Positions 1 to 9,270 of a stretch of DNA of 34,887 nt are shown here, in pieces. A program made the translations under genes and the position numbers. The stretch spans positions 1 through 34,887 of the forward strand of contig CALELW010000219.1 of the NCBI GenBank assembly GCA_937902905.1. The letters are read 5' to 3'. The stretch is from an uncultured Clostridium sp. GTDB taxonomy: Bacteria > Bacillota > Clostridia > Lachnospirales > Lachnospiraceae. The notes beneath the pieces were generated by a model. It worked only from the letters and a program-made list of their open reading frames with translations. It did no database searches and was not told the origin of the DNA. Within the stretch, counting starts at the first letter, position 1. Each line of letters opens with the position of its first letter.

Positions 1-32
1 TTTTTCTCAATGTTCTTTTGCGTGTTCTCCAT
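1..32 (-). CDS. 5' end of an unidentified leftward gene (partial)
   Basis: Only the first ten codons lie in the window, reading M-E-N-T-Q-K-N-I-E-K on the minus strand. The start is supported by a GGAGGGA ribosome binding site about 8 bases upstream (complement of about 41-48) and by a near-ideal promoter at 83-111. Ten residues are too few to assign a family, and the product is unknown. Confidence 0.6.
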   Translation of the reverse strand, partial: MENTQKNIEK

Positions 33-82
33 CCTATCGTCTCCCTCCACTGGCATACAGGAGAAGTATCATCATGAAAAAT

Positions 83-111
83 ATTATACAACACGTGTAA
101 AGATGTGTCAA
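83..111 (-). promoter_or_regulatory. Sigma-A promoter for the leftward gene at 1-32
   Basis: Reading the minus strand, TTGACA (111-106) and TATAAT (88-83) both match consensus perfectly and are separated by 17 bases. The predicted start lies about 45 bases before the ATG at 32. A consensus promoter like this suggests strong, largely unregulated expression of the truncated gene. Confidence 0.85.
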
Positions 112-207
112 TGGCTTGTTGTCAGTTCCTTTGGTTTCCAGTAATTCCGTAGAAAAACAAAAAAAGTGCCAACGGACACTTGACACAAATAATGTTCTTT
201 TCCGTGT

Positions 208-235
208 TTGCAAAACAAGCCGGATATGTTACAAT
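208..235 (+). promoter_or_regulatory. Probable sigma-A promoter for the zinc-ribbon gene
   Basis: TTGCAA (208-213) and TACAAT (230-235) are separated by 16 bases. The predicted start is about 35 bases before the ATG at 277, so the leader is short and leads directly into an AAGGAGGA ribosome binding site. Confidence 0.6.
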
Positions 236-276
236 AAAAAACACAAGTAAGATGAAGGAAATAAGGAGGATAAACC

Positions 277-747
277 ATGTTTTGTGGAAATTGTGGGAAA
301 CCACTAAATGAGGGGGCTTCATTTTGTCCGGAATGTGGCACGCCTGTAAAGAAAATTGAAACTGAAACTGAGAATATGAATGCGGAGGAAACGACAGCAT
401 CGCAGCCGAACAATCAGTCTGGACCGACGTATCAGGCGCCACCGCAGCCAAATAATATTCCGATTCGGAATTACGACCCGCGGTTTGATTATACACCGCT
501 TGGCGCATGGGGTTATTTCTTGTATACATTACTGTTCAGCATTCCGATTATTGGATTTATTTTTGCAATTGTATTTGCCGTGGGTGGTACAAACCGCATT
601 AATTTGAGAAACTACGCAAGGTCCTATTTTTGCTGGCTTTTAATTATGGTAGTTCTTGTGATAATCCTTTTAATTGTCGGATTTGCGATAGCAGGAAGCG
701 TGTATAATATTTTTGGCTATTCGGGATATTATCACTATTACATGTAA
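277..747 (+). CDS. Zinc-ribbon membrane protein, unknown function
   Basis: 156 residues. The N-terminus is a zinc-ribbon with two CxxC knuckles (C3/C6 in C-G-N-C-G and C17/C20 in C-P-E-C-G), as in the zinc_ribbon_2 family. A Gln/Pro/Asn-rich linker follows (about 30-68), then two hydrophobic helices (about 71-97 and 117-140) and a short Gly/Tyr-rich tail. The start has an AAGGAGGA site 6-7 bases upstream. Such proteins are widespread in Firmicutes and usually uncharacterised. The ribbon probably sits in the cytoplasm beside the membrane, but that is inference. It has its own promoter and is separated from pth by about 96 bases with no convincing terminator. Confidence 0.8.
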   Translation: MFCGNCGKPLNEGASFCPECGTPVKKIETETENMNAEETTASQPNNQSGPTYQAPPQPNNIPIRNYDPRFDYTPLGAWGYFLYTLLFSIPIIGFIFAIVFAVGGTNRINLRNYARSYFCWLLIMVVLVIILLIVGFAIAGSVYNIFGYSGYYHYYM

Positions 748-843
748 GAAAATACAACCAGAATCTAAGAAAATAAAAATGACCCGGGGGTATCTTAGGA
801 TGCCGCCGGGCGTTACGTGTTGGTAACGGAAAGGATGAGGAAA

Positions 844-1419
844 ATGTTTTTAATTGTTGGACTTGGAAATCCGGGAACGGAATATGCAGCGACAAGACAT
901 AATATTGGTTTTGATATGGTGACTTATCTGAGTGATAAATATGGAATTGCACTTCGCAGTAAAGAAGGAAAAGCAATTGTTGGAAAAGGTGTGATTGAAG
1001 GGCAGAGGGTCATGCTTGTGCAGCCGCAGACGTATATGAATCTGAGTGGAGAGAGTGTGCGTGCACTCATGGATTATTACAAGTTGACGACGGATGAAAT
1101 CGTGATTATTTACGATGATATCAGTATGCCGGTCGGACAGGTGAGGATTCGCCCAAAAGGAAGTGCGGGCGGGCACAATGGAATCAAAAGTATTATTGCA
1201 CATCTGGGAACGCAGGAATTTCCGAGAATTAAAATTGGCGTGGGGGCAAAACCGGAAAATGGAGATTTGGTAAAACATGTGTTAGGACGTTTTAGCAAAG
1301 AAGATGACGCAAAAATCCGCGATGTGTTTGCATTGGCAGAAGAGGGACTTCTGGCAATTTTGCAGGAAGATGTAAAGACGGCAATGAATGCGGTAAATGG
1401 AAAGAAAGTAGGAGAGTAA
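844..1419 (+). CDS. pth: Peptidyl-tRNA hydrolase
   Basis: 191 residues from the ATG at 844. This enzyme cleaves the ester bond of peptidyl-tRNAs released prematurely from ribosomes and so recycles tRNA in the cytoplasm. The N-terminal G-L-G-N-P-G motif, the A-T-R-H-N motif with the catalytic His at about residue 19, and the substrate-binding stretch G-S-A-G-G-H-N-G are all present. The length matches the family. I prefer 844 because GGAAAGG lies 9 bases upstream and the protein then begins M-F-L-I-V-G-L-G; GTG at 817 or ATG at 835 would add residues not usual for the family. It ends 3 bases before mfd, a gene pairing common in Firmicutes. Confidence 0.95.
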   Translation: MFLIVGLGNPGTEYAATRHNIGFDMVTYLSDKYGIALRSKEGKAIVGKGVIEGQRVMLVQPQTYMNLSGESVRALMDYYKLTTDEIVIIYDDISMPVGQVRIRPKGSAGGHNGIKSIIAHLGTQEFPRIKIGVGAKPENGDLVKHVLGRFSKEDDAKIRDVFALAEEGLLAILQEDVKTAMNAVNGKKVGE

Positions 1420-1422
1420 ACG

Positions 1423-4400
1423 GTGGAGACATTATTAGCACCCCTCCGTGAAATGGAGGAATATACCCAATTGAGGCTTGCGGTTGATAAGGGGGAGACT
1501 CCGGTTACCGTAGTGGGCGGTATGGAAGCACAGAAGTGTCATATGATTTACGGCATGGAAGATTTGGCTGACATCCGCCTGATTGTCACGTACAACGAAA
1601 TTCGAGCCAGAGAGCTTTTAGAGGATTATCGTTTGTATGATAAAAATGTGATGTATTATCCGGCGAAGGATTTGATTTTCTACAGCGCAGACGTCCACGG
1701 AAGTGCTATTGTGGCTGAGCGCTTAAAGGCAATTCAGGCACTTGCCGGAGACAAACCTGTGACAATTATCACGACGATTGATGCGGGTATGGATGCCTGT
1801 GTGCCTTATGAAAAATATGAAAGCCAGCGGATTCGAATTGAACCGGGTGATTTACTTGATTTAGAAGAAATGCAGCATAAACTTTCCGCAATGGGGTATG
1901 CAAATGTTTCCCAGGTGGAAAGCGAAGGCGAGTTTTCGGTAAGGGGCGGGATTATAGATATTTATCCATTGACCGAGGAGTGCCCGTGCCGAATTGATTT
2001 GTGGGATGATGAAGTCGATACGATTCGCCGGATTGATGTGGAGAGCCAGCGTTCCGTAGAAGATCTTTCGGAAATCGAAATTTACCCGGCGGCAGAAGTG
2101 TTTATGACAGAAGATACTGCGGTGAGAGGGCTTAGGGAAATACGGCTTGATATGGAAAACACCGTAAAAGGCTTAAAAGAGCAGGGGAAAAATGAAGAGG
2201 CAGCAAGACTTCGCCAGAACATCGAGAGTTTTGAAGAAACATTTCATGCTTATCACGGCATGGTAAATCTTGAAAGTTATATTTTGTATTTTGAAAAGCA
2301 GGTTGTTTCCTTTTTTGATTATTTTGCGCATCGAAAAACGCTTGTTTTTCTTGATGAGCCGGCACGTTTAGTAGAGCGTGCGGAGACGGTGGAATATGAG
2401 TTTCGTGAGAGCATGAGTACGAGGTTGGAAAAGGGATACATTCTGCCCCGTCAGATGGACATTTTGTATTCTTTACCGGAAGTGATGAAACGGATGCAGG
2501 ATAATCCGCTTGTTTTGCTGACGACCCTTGATACGCCGATTTCCGATTTGACCGTGAAGCACAAATTTTTCATTTCTGTGCAGGCGGCACCTTCCTATAA
2601 CAATAATTTTTCGATGCTGGCAAAGGATTTACAGCGGTTTAAGAAAAACGGCTATCGTGTGCTTTTGCTGTCCGGTTCGGAGACAAGAGGGCGCAGACTG
2701 TGTGAGGATTTGCAGGATTTTGATTTGACGGCAGCTTATGAAGGAAATTTTGAGCGTGAAATCATGCCGGGAGAAATTATGGTGGCAAGAGGAAATCTGC
2801 GAAGAGGATTTGAGTATCCCACGCTTCGTTTTGTCGTTGTCACAGAGGGGGATATTTTCGGCGCAAAGAAAAAGAAAAAACGAAAAGTAAAGCAGTACAA
2901 TGGTGCTGCGATTCACAGTTTTAACGACTTAAAAATCGGTGACTATGTCGTTCATGAAAATCATGGTCTTGGCATTTATCAGGGAATTGAAAAAATTGAA
3001 AAAGACCATGTGACAAAAGATTATCTGAAGGTGGCGTATGCGGCAGGAAGTAATTTGTATGTGCCTGCGACGTCACTTGAAGTGCTGCAAAAATATGCGG
3101 GAAGTGATGCCAAAGTTCCAAAGCTGAACCGCTTGAATTCGCCGGAATGGAAAAAGACCAAAACGAGGGTGAAAGGTGCGGTTAAGGAGATTGCCGGGGA
3201 ACTTGTCGAATTGTATGCCAAGAGGCAGGCAAAAAAAGGCCATTGTTTTGAAAAAGATACGGTCTGGCAGAAAGAATTTGAAGAACTTTTCCCGTATGAG
3301 GAGACGGAAGACCAGTTAAAGGCAATTGAGGCGACAAAGGCGGATATGGAAAGCAGCCGCATAATGGACCGTTTGATTTGCGGAGATGTTGGATATGGAA
3401 AGACAGAGATTGCGATTCGCGCTGCGTTTAAGGCGGTGATGGATGGCTGTCAGGTTGCCTTTTTGGTACCGACAACCATTCTTGCGGCACAGCATTACAA
3501 CACCTTTTCCCAGCGCATGAGAGATTACGGTATCAACGTGGAATTACTGTGTCGTCTGCGAACACCGTCTGAGCAGAAAAAAACGATTGAGGGCTTGAAA
3601 AAGGGAAGTGTTGATATTGTCATTGGAACTCACAGACTGCTTAGCAAAAGTGTTTCTTATAAGAATCTTGGACTTTTGATGATTGACGAGGAGCAGCGGT
3701 TTGGTGTGACGCACAAAGAAAAATTAAAGCAGATGAAAAATGACATTGATGTGCTGACGCTGACGGCGACGCCGATTCCGAGAACCCTTCATATGAGTTT
3801 GGTTGGAATCCGTGATATGAGTGTTTTGGAGGAGCCGCCGGTAGACCGCATGCCGATTCAGACATTTGTTATGGAAAAAAGTGAGCCGATTGTAAGGGAA
3901 GCCATTTTGCGTGAAGTCGGGAGAGGCGGTCAGGTGTACTATGTATACAATCGTGTTGGCAATATGGATATTGTGGCAAATGAAATTGCGAAACTTGTGC
4001 CGGAGGCGGTTGTTGCCTTTGCCCATGGACAGATGAATGAACGCGAACTGGAGCGGACGATGTTTCGGTTTGTTGAGGGTGAGATTGATGTTTTGGTAGC
4101 GACTACGATTGTGGAAACCGGGCTTGATATTCCGAATGTAAATACGATTATTATTGAGGATGCAGACAGGCTTGGGCTGTCCCAGCTTTATCAGTTGCGC
4201 GGGCGTGTAGGACGAAGTAACCGAACGGCTTATGCATTTCTCCTTTATAAACGGGACAAATTGCTAAAGGAAGTGGCAGAAAAACGTCTGGCGGCGATTA
4301 AGGAATTTACGGAACTTGGCTCGGGATTCCGCATTTCCATGAGAGATTTGGAAATACGCGGAGCAGGAAATCTTCTGGGTGCAAGCCAGCATGGACACAT

Positions 4401-4938
4401 GGAAGCAGTCGGATATGATTTGTACTGTAAGATGCTCAATGAAGCCGTGAAAAAGTGCAAAGGAGAAGAAGTGCCGGAGGAAGAATATGAAACAAGTGTC
4501 GAAATAAAGGTTGACGCATTTATTCCGGTCAGTTATATTAAAAATGAATTCCAAAAACTGGACATTTATAAAAGAATTGCGGAACTTGAGACGGAAGACG
4601 AAAAAACGGACATGATTGATGAATTGGTTGATCGTTTTGGTGAGCCGCCAAAGAGTGTAATGAATCTTTTGAATATTGCCATTTTGAAAGCGAAGGCGCA
4701 TGAAGCGTTTATTATGGAGGTGGCAAGTAAAAAAGAGCAGCTTCAGTTTACGATGTATCCACAGGCGAAAATTGATGTGGAAGGAATTCCTAAACTTATC
4801 GCGTCGATGGGAAGAAAACTTCGTTTTGTGCCGGGGGCGAAACCATATTTTGTTTATCAGTATACGGGCAATGTGCTTTCGGAGGCGGAGAAAATAGTAG
4901 ATGAAATTCGTGCACTTAGCATATCAAATAAAGAATGA
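1423..4938 (+). CDS. mfd: Transcription-repair coupling factor Mfd
   Basis: 1171 residues, normal for Mfd. It binds RNA polymerase stalled at DNA lesions, pushes it off with an ATP-driven translocase and recruits UvrA. Domains in order: UvrB-like N-terminal module (about 1-350), a CarD-like RNA-polymerase-interaction domain (about 505-570, around the H-E-N-H-G-L-G-I-Y motif), and a RecG-like helicase core with Walker A G-D-V-G-Y-G-K-T at about residue 655, D-E-E-Q at about 754 and Q-L-R-G-R-V-G-R as motif VI. The TRCF C-terminal domain follows. The start is GTG, with AGGAGAG inside the end of pth 7 bases upstream. The stop overlaps upstream sequence of the foldase gene, so pth, mfd and the foldase look like one operon. 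Confidence 0.97.
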   Translation: METLLAPLREMEEYTQLRLAVDKGETPVTVVGGMEAQKCHMIYGMEDLADIRLIVTYNEIRARELLEDYRLYDKNVMYYPAKDLIFYSADVHGSAIVAERLKAIQALAGDKPVTIITTIDAGMDACVPYEKYESQRIRIEPGDLLDLEEMQHKLSAMGYANVSQVESEGEFSVRGGIIDIYPLTEECPCRIDLWDDEVDTIRRIDVESQRSVEDLSEIEIYPAAEVFMTEDTAVRGLREIRLDMENTVKGLKEQGKNEEAARLRQNIESFEETFHAYHGMVNLESYILYFEKQVVSFFDYFAHRKTLVFLDEPARLVERAETVEYEFRESMSTRLEKGYILPRQMDILYSLPEVMKRMQDNPLVLLTTLDTPISDLTVKHKFFISVQAAPSYNNNFSMLAKDLQRFKKNGYRVLLLSGSETRGRRLCEDLQDFDLTAAYEGNFEREIMPGEIMVARGNLRRGFEYPTLRFVVVTEGDIFGAKKKKKRKVKQYNGAAIHSFNDLKIGDYVVHENHGLGIYQGIEKIEKDHVTKDYLKVAYAAGSNLYVPATSLEVLQKYAGSDAKVPKLNRLNSPEWKKTKTRVKGAVKEIAGELVELYAKRQAKKGHCFEKDTVWQKEFEELFPYEETEDQLKAIEATKADMESSRIMDRLICGDVGYGKTEIAIRAAFKAVMDGCQVAFLVPTTILAAQHYNTFSQRMRDYGINVELLCRLRTPSEQKKTIEGLKKGSVDIVIGTHRLLSKSVSYKNLGLLMIDEEQRFGVTHKEKLKQMKNDIDVLTLTATPIPRTLHMSLVGIRDMSVLEEPPVDRMPIQTFVMEKSEPIVREAILREVGRGGQVYYVYNRVGNMDIVANEIAKLVPEAVVAFAHGQMNERELERTMFRFVEGEIDVLVATTIVETGLDIPNVNTIIIEDADRLGLSQLYQLRGRVGRSNRTAYAFLLYKRDKLLKEVAEKRLAAIKEFTELGSGFRISMRDLEIRGAGNLLGASQHGHMEAVGYDLYCKMLNEAVKKCKGEEVPEEEYETSVEIKVDAFIPVSYIKNEFQKLDIYKRIAELETEDEKTDMIDELVDRFGEPPKSVMNLLNIAILKAKAHEAFIMEVASKKEQLQFTMYPQAKIDVEGIPKLIASMGRKLRFVPGAKPYFVYQYTGNVLSEAEKIVDEIRALSISNKE

Positions 4939-4949
4939 GGAGGAACGAT

Positions 4950-5927
4950 ATGAAACGATTTATTTTGGCAATACTAGTATGTGTCAGCATGTGTATTGGA
5001 GTTGTTGGATGCGGAAGCGAGGAAGTGGAGGAAACAAGCTCTTCCGAGCGTGCGGCATCGGTATCGAACAGTAACTTAAAAGAGGATTCTTCCGTTATTG
5101 CGGTAGGAAAGACGACAGTTTCTTATAAGGAATACAAGACCTACTATTATTTTATGAAGAATCAGTATGAGAGTATTTTAGGAACAGATATCTGGAAGTA
5201 CAATAAAGCGGTAAAGGATAAGTCTGTCGGACAGGAAGCAATTGAATCAGTGCTTCGCCAGATTATTCAGGTAAAGGTAATTGGCAAAGAGGCGGCTATC
5301 GAGAAAGCGCAGCTTGCAACGGATGAAAAGGAAGAAGCAGATTACCGGGCAAAGACCGTATTTGATTCAATTCCGGCGAAGGACAAGCAGACGCAGGGAA
5401 TTGAATTAAAGGTGCTTTCTAAAATTTTCGAGGAAAATAAACTGGCGCAGAAAATGTACAATGTACAGATGGGCAAGTTAAAAATTGATTATGCGGCCAA
5501 TACACTTTCCGCGGCAAAGGTGGAACTGATTTATCAGGCGGCAAATGCGAAAAATAAGGAAACCGTGAAAAATACGATGTCACAGATTTTGAGCGAAGTG
5601 ACAAGTTCTCAGAATAGTTTTTACACGGTGGCAAAAAACAAAACACAGGCAGATGCGATTGAGTATGTAATTGGAAATCAGGACAGCCGCACCAACCTTG
5701 CAAAAGCGGTTGTCAGCCTCAAAAAGAATCAGACGTCTGCTCTTATTGAGGAAAAAGACGGTTTTTATATTGCGCATTGTATTCAGACCAATTCGGCGGC
5801 GTTGCAGCAGCAGTACCGGAACCAGCTTGTGTCTGAAAAACAGACGGAAAGTTTTCAAAAGACATACAAAACATGGTCGGATAAATTTGACGTGAAAGTA
5901 AGTAAAGCGTTATTAGCAGCAAATTAA
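4950..5927 (+). CDS. Lipoprotein foldase, PrsA/SurA-like peptidylprolyl isomerase
   Basis: 325 residues from the ATG at 4950. The N-terminus is a lipoprotein signal: M-K-R, a hydrophobic core and lipobox V-V-G-C with the lipidated Cys at residue 21. A SurA_N-like helical region follows (about 50-180), then a divergent parvulin-like segment (about 190-290) containing D-G-F-Y-I-A-H. This fits extracytoplasmic chaperones that help secreted proteins fold outside the membrane. The parvulin core is diverged, so isomerase activity is not assured. The start is chosen because AGGAGGA sits just upstream and the signal peptide begins there; the ATG at 4935 overlaps the mfd stop and has no signal-like start. 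Placement directly behind mfd is common in clostridia. Confidence 0.82.
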   Translation: MKRFILAILVCVSMCIGVVGCGSEEVEETSSSERAASVSNSNLKEDSSVIAVGKTTVSYKEYKTYYYFMKNQYESILGTDIWKYNKAVKDKSVGQEAIESVLRQIIQVKVIGKEAAIEKAQLATDEKEEADYRAKTVFDSIPAKDKQTQGIELKVLSKIFEENKLAQKMYNVQMGKLKIDYAANTLSAAKVELIYQAANAKNKETVKNTMSQILSEVTSSQNSFYTVAKNKTQADAIEYVIGNQDSRTNLAKAVVSLKKNQTSALIEEKDGFYIAHCIQTNSAALQQQYRNQLVSEKQTESFQKTYKTWSDKFDVKVSKALLAAN

Positions 5928-5957
5928 ATGATGTCACAGATAGAAGGAGCATAGGTT

Positions 5958-7475
5958 ATGAAAAGAAGCAGTGGTGTTTTGCTTCCGGTTGCCAGCCTCC
6001 CTTCCAAGTATGGGATTGGCTGTTTTGACCGGTGTGCTTACGATTTTGTAGACCAGTTGGTGAAGGCGGGACAAAGTTACTGGCAGATTCTGCCGATGGG
6101 ACCGACCGGCTATGGAGATTCGCCATATCAGGCATTTTCCACTTTTGCCGGAAACCCGTATTTTATTTCGCCGGATGACCTTGTGAAAAAAGGGTATTTG
6201 ACGGAGGATGATTGTATTCGTGCTGCTGAAGGAACGAGTGGCAAAGAAGTCCACTATGATGTGTTATTTCAGAAGCGGCTTGGTCTGTTGCGGAAAGCAT
6301 ATGCAAACAGTGGTATTGAAGCGGATGCCGCGTATCAGGCGTTTGTGCAGGAAAATTCTGAGTGGCTTGCTGATTATGCCTTGTTTATGGCAATTAAGGA
6401 TAGTAAGTCCGGAAAAAGTTATTTGGAGTGGGAGGATGATATTAGGCTTCGTTCGCCGGAGGCAATGGTGTCTTATCGGAACCGCTTGCTGGAGGATGTT
6501 AATTTTTATCAATTTGTTCAGTATGAGTTTTACACCCAGTGGGCGGCATTGAAAAAATATGGCAATGACAAAGGAATTTCAATTATTGGGGACATTCCGA
6601 TTTATGTTGCCTTAGACAGTGCGGATACATGGGCGCATCCGGAATTGTTCCAATTTGATGAAAATGGGCTGCCGACGGCAGTTGCGGGTTGTCCGCCGGA
6701 TGCATTTTCTGCAACCGGGCAGCTCTGGGGAAATCCATTGTACCGCTGGGAGGTTCACAAGAATCAGGGGTATTCGTGGTGGATTTCAAGAATTAAAACG
6801 TGTTACGAACTGTATGATATGCTCCGCATTGATCATTTCCGCGGCTTTGATGAATATTATGCGATTCCGTATGGAGATGCAACCGCAGAATTTGGTGAGT
6901 GGGAAAAAGGTCCGGGCATTGAGTTATTTGAGACTTTGGAGAATCAGATGGGAAAACTTCCGATTCTTGCTGAGGATTTGGGATTTTTGACTGATTCGGT
7001 CCGCAAACTTTTGGCGGATTCCGGTTTCCCTGGGATGAAAGTATTGCAGTTTGCATTTGATTCCAGAGAGGACAGCGATTATCTGCCGTATCATTATGAC
7101 AGAAATTCGGTTGTTTATACCGGAACGCATGATAATGCGACAACATATAGTTTTTTTGACGAATTGAAAAAAGAGGATAAAGATGTGGCGCTCCGGTATA
7201 TGAACCGCAGCCGATTTACCTCGAAGAAAAAATTGACATGGGATTTGATTGCGCTGGCGATGGGAAGTGTTTCGGATCTTTGCATCATTCCGGCACAGGA
7301 TTATCTGTGTCTGCCAAATTCGGCAAGAATAAATACACCATCGACGCTTGGCGGCAACTGGAAATGGCGAATGGCCGGTGGTGTGTTCGATGATAAACTT
7401 TGTGAAAAAATTAGAAAAATGACGAAATTATATGGCAGACTCAAAGGGCAATCGGCGAGTGCTGATACTCATTAG
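5958..7475 (+). CDS. malQ: 4-alpha-glucanotransferase (amylomaltase, GH77)
   Basis: 505 residues, typical of bacterial MalQ. It transfers alpha-1,4-glucan segments between maltodextrins in the cytoplasm, feeding glycogen or maltodextrin catabolism. The N-terminal S-S-G-V-L-L-P signature is followed by the catalytic set: nucleophile D292 in R-I-D-H-F-R-G-F, acid/base E339 in A-E-D-L-G, and D392 in T-H-D-N-A-T-T. An AGAAGGAGC site precedes the ATG. The last 35 bases overlap the end of tmcAL on the other strand, so the two genes share coding sequence at their 3' ends and no terminator lies between them. Confidence 0.96.
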   Translation: MKRSSGVLLPVASLPSKYGIGCFDRCAYDFVDQLVKAGQSYWQILPMGPTGYGDSPYQAFSTFAGNPYFISPDDLVKKGYLTEDDCIRAAEGTSGKEVHYDVLFQKRLGLLRKAYANSGIEADAAYQAFVQENSEWLADYALFMAIKDSKSGKSYLEWEDDIRLRSPEAMVSYRNRLLEDVNFYQFVQYEFYTQWAALKKYGNDKGISIIGDIPIYVALDSADTWAHPELFQFDENGLPTAVAGCPPDAFSATGQLWGNPLYRWEVHKNQGYSWWISRIKTCYELYDMLRIDHFRGFDEYYAIPYGDATAEFGEWEKGPGIELFETLENQMGKLPILAEDLGFLTDSVRKLLADSGFPGMKVLQFAFDSREDSDYLPYHYDRNSVVYTGTHDNATTYSFFDELKKEDKDVALRYMNRSRFTSKKKLTWDLIALAMGSVSDLCIIPAQDYLCLPNSARINTPSTLGGNWKWRMAGGVFDDKLCEKIRKMTKLYGRLKGQSASADTH

Positions 7476-8577
7476 GCAGTGTCTGATTGTATTTGTGACA
7501 AAAGATTTGCCGGTATAAATCGGAAGCGAGTAAGTCCTTTGCAAAGAGTTTTTTTGCAGTATCGTCCATTTTTGGTACATCAAAGGCAAGTTTTGTGAGA
7601 ATCTGACAAGAAGCATTTTCTTTTTGCGAAAGCAGGGAAGATGCTTCTTTTTTCATGCCTAAAACACGCAGATATGGCATAACCGGTTCTTCTTTTTCGA
7701 TGCCAAACAGGCACTGAAAGAAGCTGCGCTTGATTCGTCCGGTTGTGAGGGACGGATTTTTAATTGTCTTTACGAATTCATTTATCTCCCGGTATTTTGG
7801 CAATTCATTCCGGATGCGGTCAGACAAATCCGGCGTAATGTCTTTTATCCGGCACAAATCTTTTGCAGTTAAAAGGGAGTAGCCAATCAGGGATGAAAAA
7901 TCGCTTAGCGAAAGGTTTTCCTTTTTCCCGGCTTTGCGAATTTGCTCCCGCAGAAAAGTGGCAGAAGGAAAATCGGAAAGTGCAGGTGTGTCATTGTCAT
8001 GGTATCCCTGTCCTTCGCGCCGTATGGTAAAAGGTTTAATTTTCGAATGAAGCTTTTGCAGAGCGACGCAGTATTCTAAGCCAAGAATATTGTTTGGCGA
8101 GTCCCAGGTTTCCGTCGGCAGTCCGGATTCGGCAGCCAGAGCAAGCGAGCGGGCTTTGGGATAGAGAATACCTTGTTTCACGAAGTGTTTCACGCGCGTG
8201 CGGTAGGAATCGGGTTCATCGCAAAGAAAGGAGGCGGCCTGTAAAAGAGGGGTGAGGTCGCCGGTTTCCGTGCCAAAACATAAATGTGTGACAAACGGAA
8301 GAGCGTTCAATGCGAGAACGCCGCCCATGGCAAAATCACCGGCACTTGAAAGACCGAATCGAATCGGCAGTTCAAAAATGAGGTCGGCGCCGCCTAAAAG
8401 TGCTTCTTTTGTGCGGGTGTATTTGTCAAAAATGGCAGGTTCACCACGCTGGACAAAATCACCGTTCATTATGACAACGGCAAAATCTGCGCCACACTGT
8501 TTTTTTGCTTGTTGAATCTGATAGGCATGCCCCTTATGAAAGGGATTGTATTCTGCTATAATTCCTACTACATTCAT
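7441..8577 (-). CDS. tmcAL: tRNA(Met) cytidine acetate ligase TmcAL (YlbM family)
   Basis: 378 residues. The N-terminal nucleotidyltransferase fold shows the A-E-Y-N-P-F-H-K-G-H signature with the HxGH motif (H14, H17), followed by the R-G-E-P-A-I-F-D motif characteristic of the family formerly DUF795. Bacillus YlbM activates acetate with ATP and acetylates C34 of elongator tRNA-Met; assignment here is by family. It begins 13 bases after the SGNH hydrolase stop, with a GCGAGG ribosome binding site, so the two form a leftward operon. Its 3' end overlaps malQ tail to tail by 35 bases. Confidence 0.92.
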   Translation of the reverse strand: MNVVGIIAEYNPFHKGHAYQIQQAKKQCGADFAVVIMNGDFVQRGEPAIFDKYTRTKEALLGGADLIFELPIRFGLSSAGDFAMGGVLALNALPFVTHLCFGTETGDLTPLLQAASFLCDEPDSYRTRVKHFVKQGILYPKARSLALAAESGLPTETWDSPNNILGLEYCVALQKLHSKIKPFTIRREGQGYHDNDTPALSDFPSATFLREQIRKAGKKENLSLSDFSSLIGYSLLTAKDLCRIKDITPDLSDRIRNELPKYREINEFVKTIKNPSLTTGRIKRSFFQCLFGIEKEEPVMPYLRVLGMKKEASSLLSQKENASCQILTKLAFDVPKMDDTAKKLFAKDLLASDLYRQIFCHKYNQTLPNEYQHSPIAL

Positions 8578-8590
8578 ATGATTGCCTCGC

Positions 8591-9208
8591 TTATTCTAAG
8601 ATTTCTTTTACTTTTTTTGCAAGTGCTTTGGCAAGTGCCAAATGTCCTTCTTTTGTTAAGTGAAGACTGTCTTCTTTGGATGGCAGGGTGACTTTTGCAG
8701 CATCTAAAAATGGAATGTGCAGTTGTTTTGCTACTTCTTCAAGTGCACCGCCAAGTTCATGCGAAATTGCAATGGAAGATGGCGGAAAACTTGCTGCAAA
8801 GTCGGAATCTGCCATGTTATCGCCCAGATAAATCGGGCTTACTAACAGAACCGGTGCCTCGCTTACCATCAGAATTGTCTGGCATACTTTGGCGAGACTT
8901 CCTGCAATTTTTTCGGTGGAAGGTGAGAAATAAACTTTCATGTCATTGCTTCCTAACATAAGAATTGTTAAATCCAATGGCTTATGCGAGTCTAAGCAGG
9001 GAACCAGACAGTCCATTCCGTTTTTGTATGGCTCAAAAGGGTCATCAAAGGAAGAGGTTCTGCTGTTTAGTCCTTCCTCGATAATCCGGTAGTCACTGCC
9101 AAGTAATTTGGCGAGAATACCGGTATAGCGTGTATCGTCATCATAGCGTCCGCCACCAGGAATGTATCCGTGTGTGTTCGAATCGCCATAGCATAAAATG
9201 TGTTTCAT
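8591..9208 (-). CDS. SGNH/GDSL-family hydrolase
   Basis: 205 residues with all the blocks of an SGNH hydrolase: block I G-D-S-N-T with nucleophile S10, a Gly in the middle region, G-S-N-D for the oxyanion Asn, and a C-terminal D180-S-L-H183 completing the triad. There is no signal peptide, so it should be cytoplasmic. Relatives are esterases, arylesterases or lysophospholipases; the substrate cannot be told from sequence. The ATG at 9208 has AAGGAGAC 6 bases upstream and a promoter at 9238-9266. It is the first gene of a leftward operon with tmcAL. Confidence 0.88.
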   Translation of the reverse strand: MKHILCYGDSNTHGYIPGGGRYDDDTRYTGILAKLLGSDYRIIEEGLNSRTSSFDDPFEPYKNGMDCLVPCLDSHKPLDLTILMLGSNDMKVYFSPSTEKIAGSLAKVCQTILMVSEAPVLLVSPIYLGDNMADSDFAASFPPSSIAISHELGGALEEVAKQLHIPFLDAAKVTLPSKEDSLHLTKEGHLALAKALAKKVKEILE

Positions 9209-9237
9209 AACTGTCTCCTTTTTGTGTGGTTGAGTTT

Positions 9238-9266
9238 ATTTTACAATGAAGGGGGGCGGGTTTCAA
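9238..9266 (-). promoter_or_regulatory. Sigma-A promoter for the SGNH hydrolase-tmcAL operon
   Basis: On the minus strand TTGAAA (9266-9261) and TAAAAT (9243-9238, preceded by TG) are separated by 17 bases. The spacer contains a run of six C. The upstream edge is only 4 bases from the large palindrome at 9271-9392, so that palindrome lies outside the transcript but directly against the -35. Confidence 0.65.
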
Positions 9267-9270
9267 GCGG

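Noticed and set aside
783..812. GC-rich CCCGG...CCGGG segment before pth as a terminator
   Set aside because: Pairing is only five bases across a long loop and no T-run follows.
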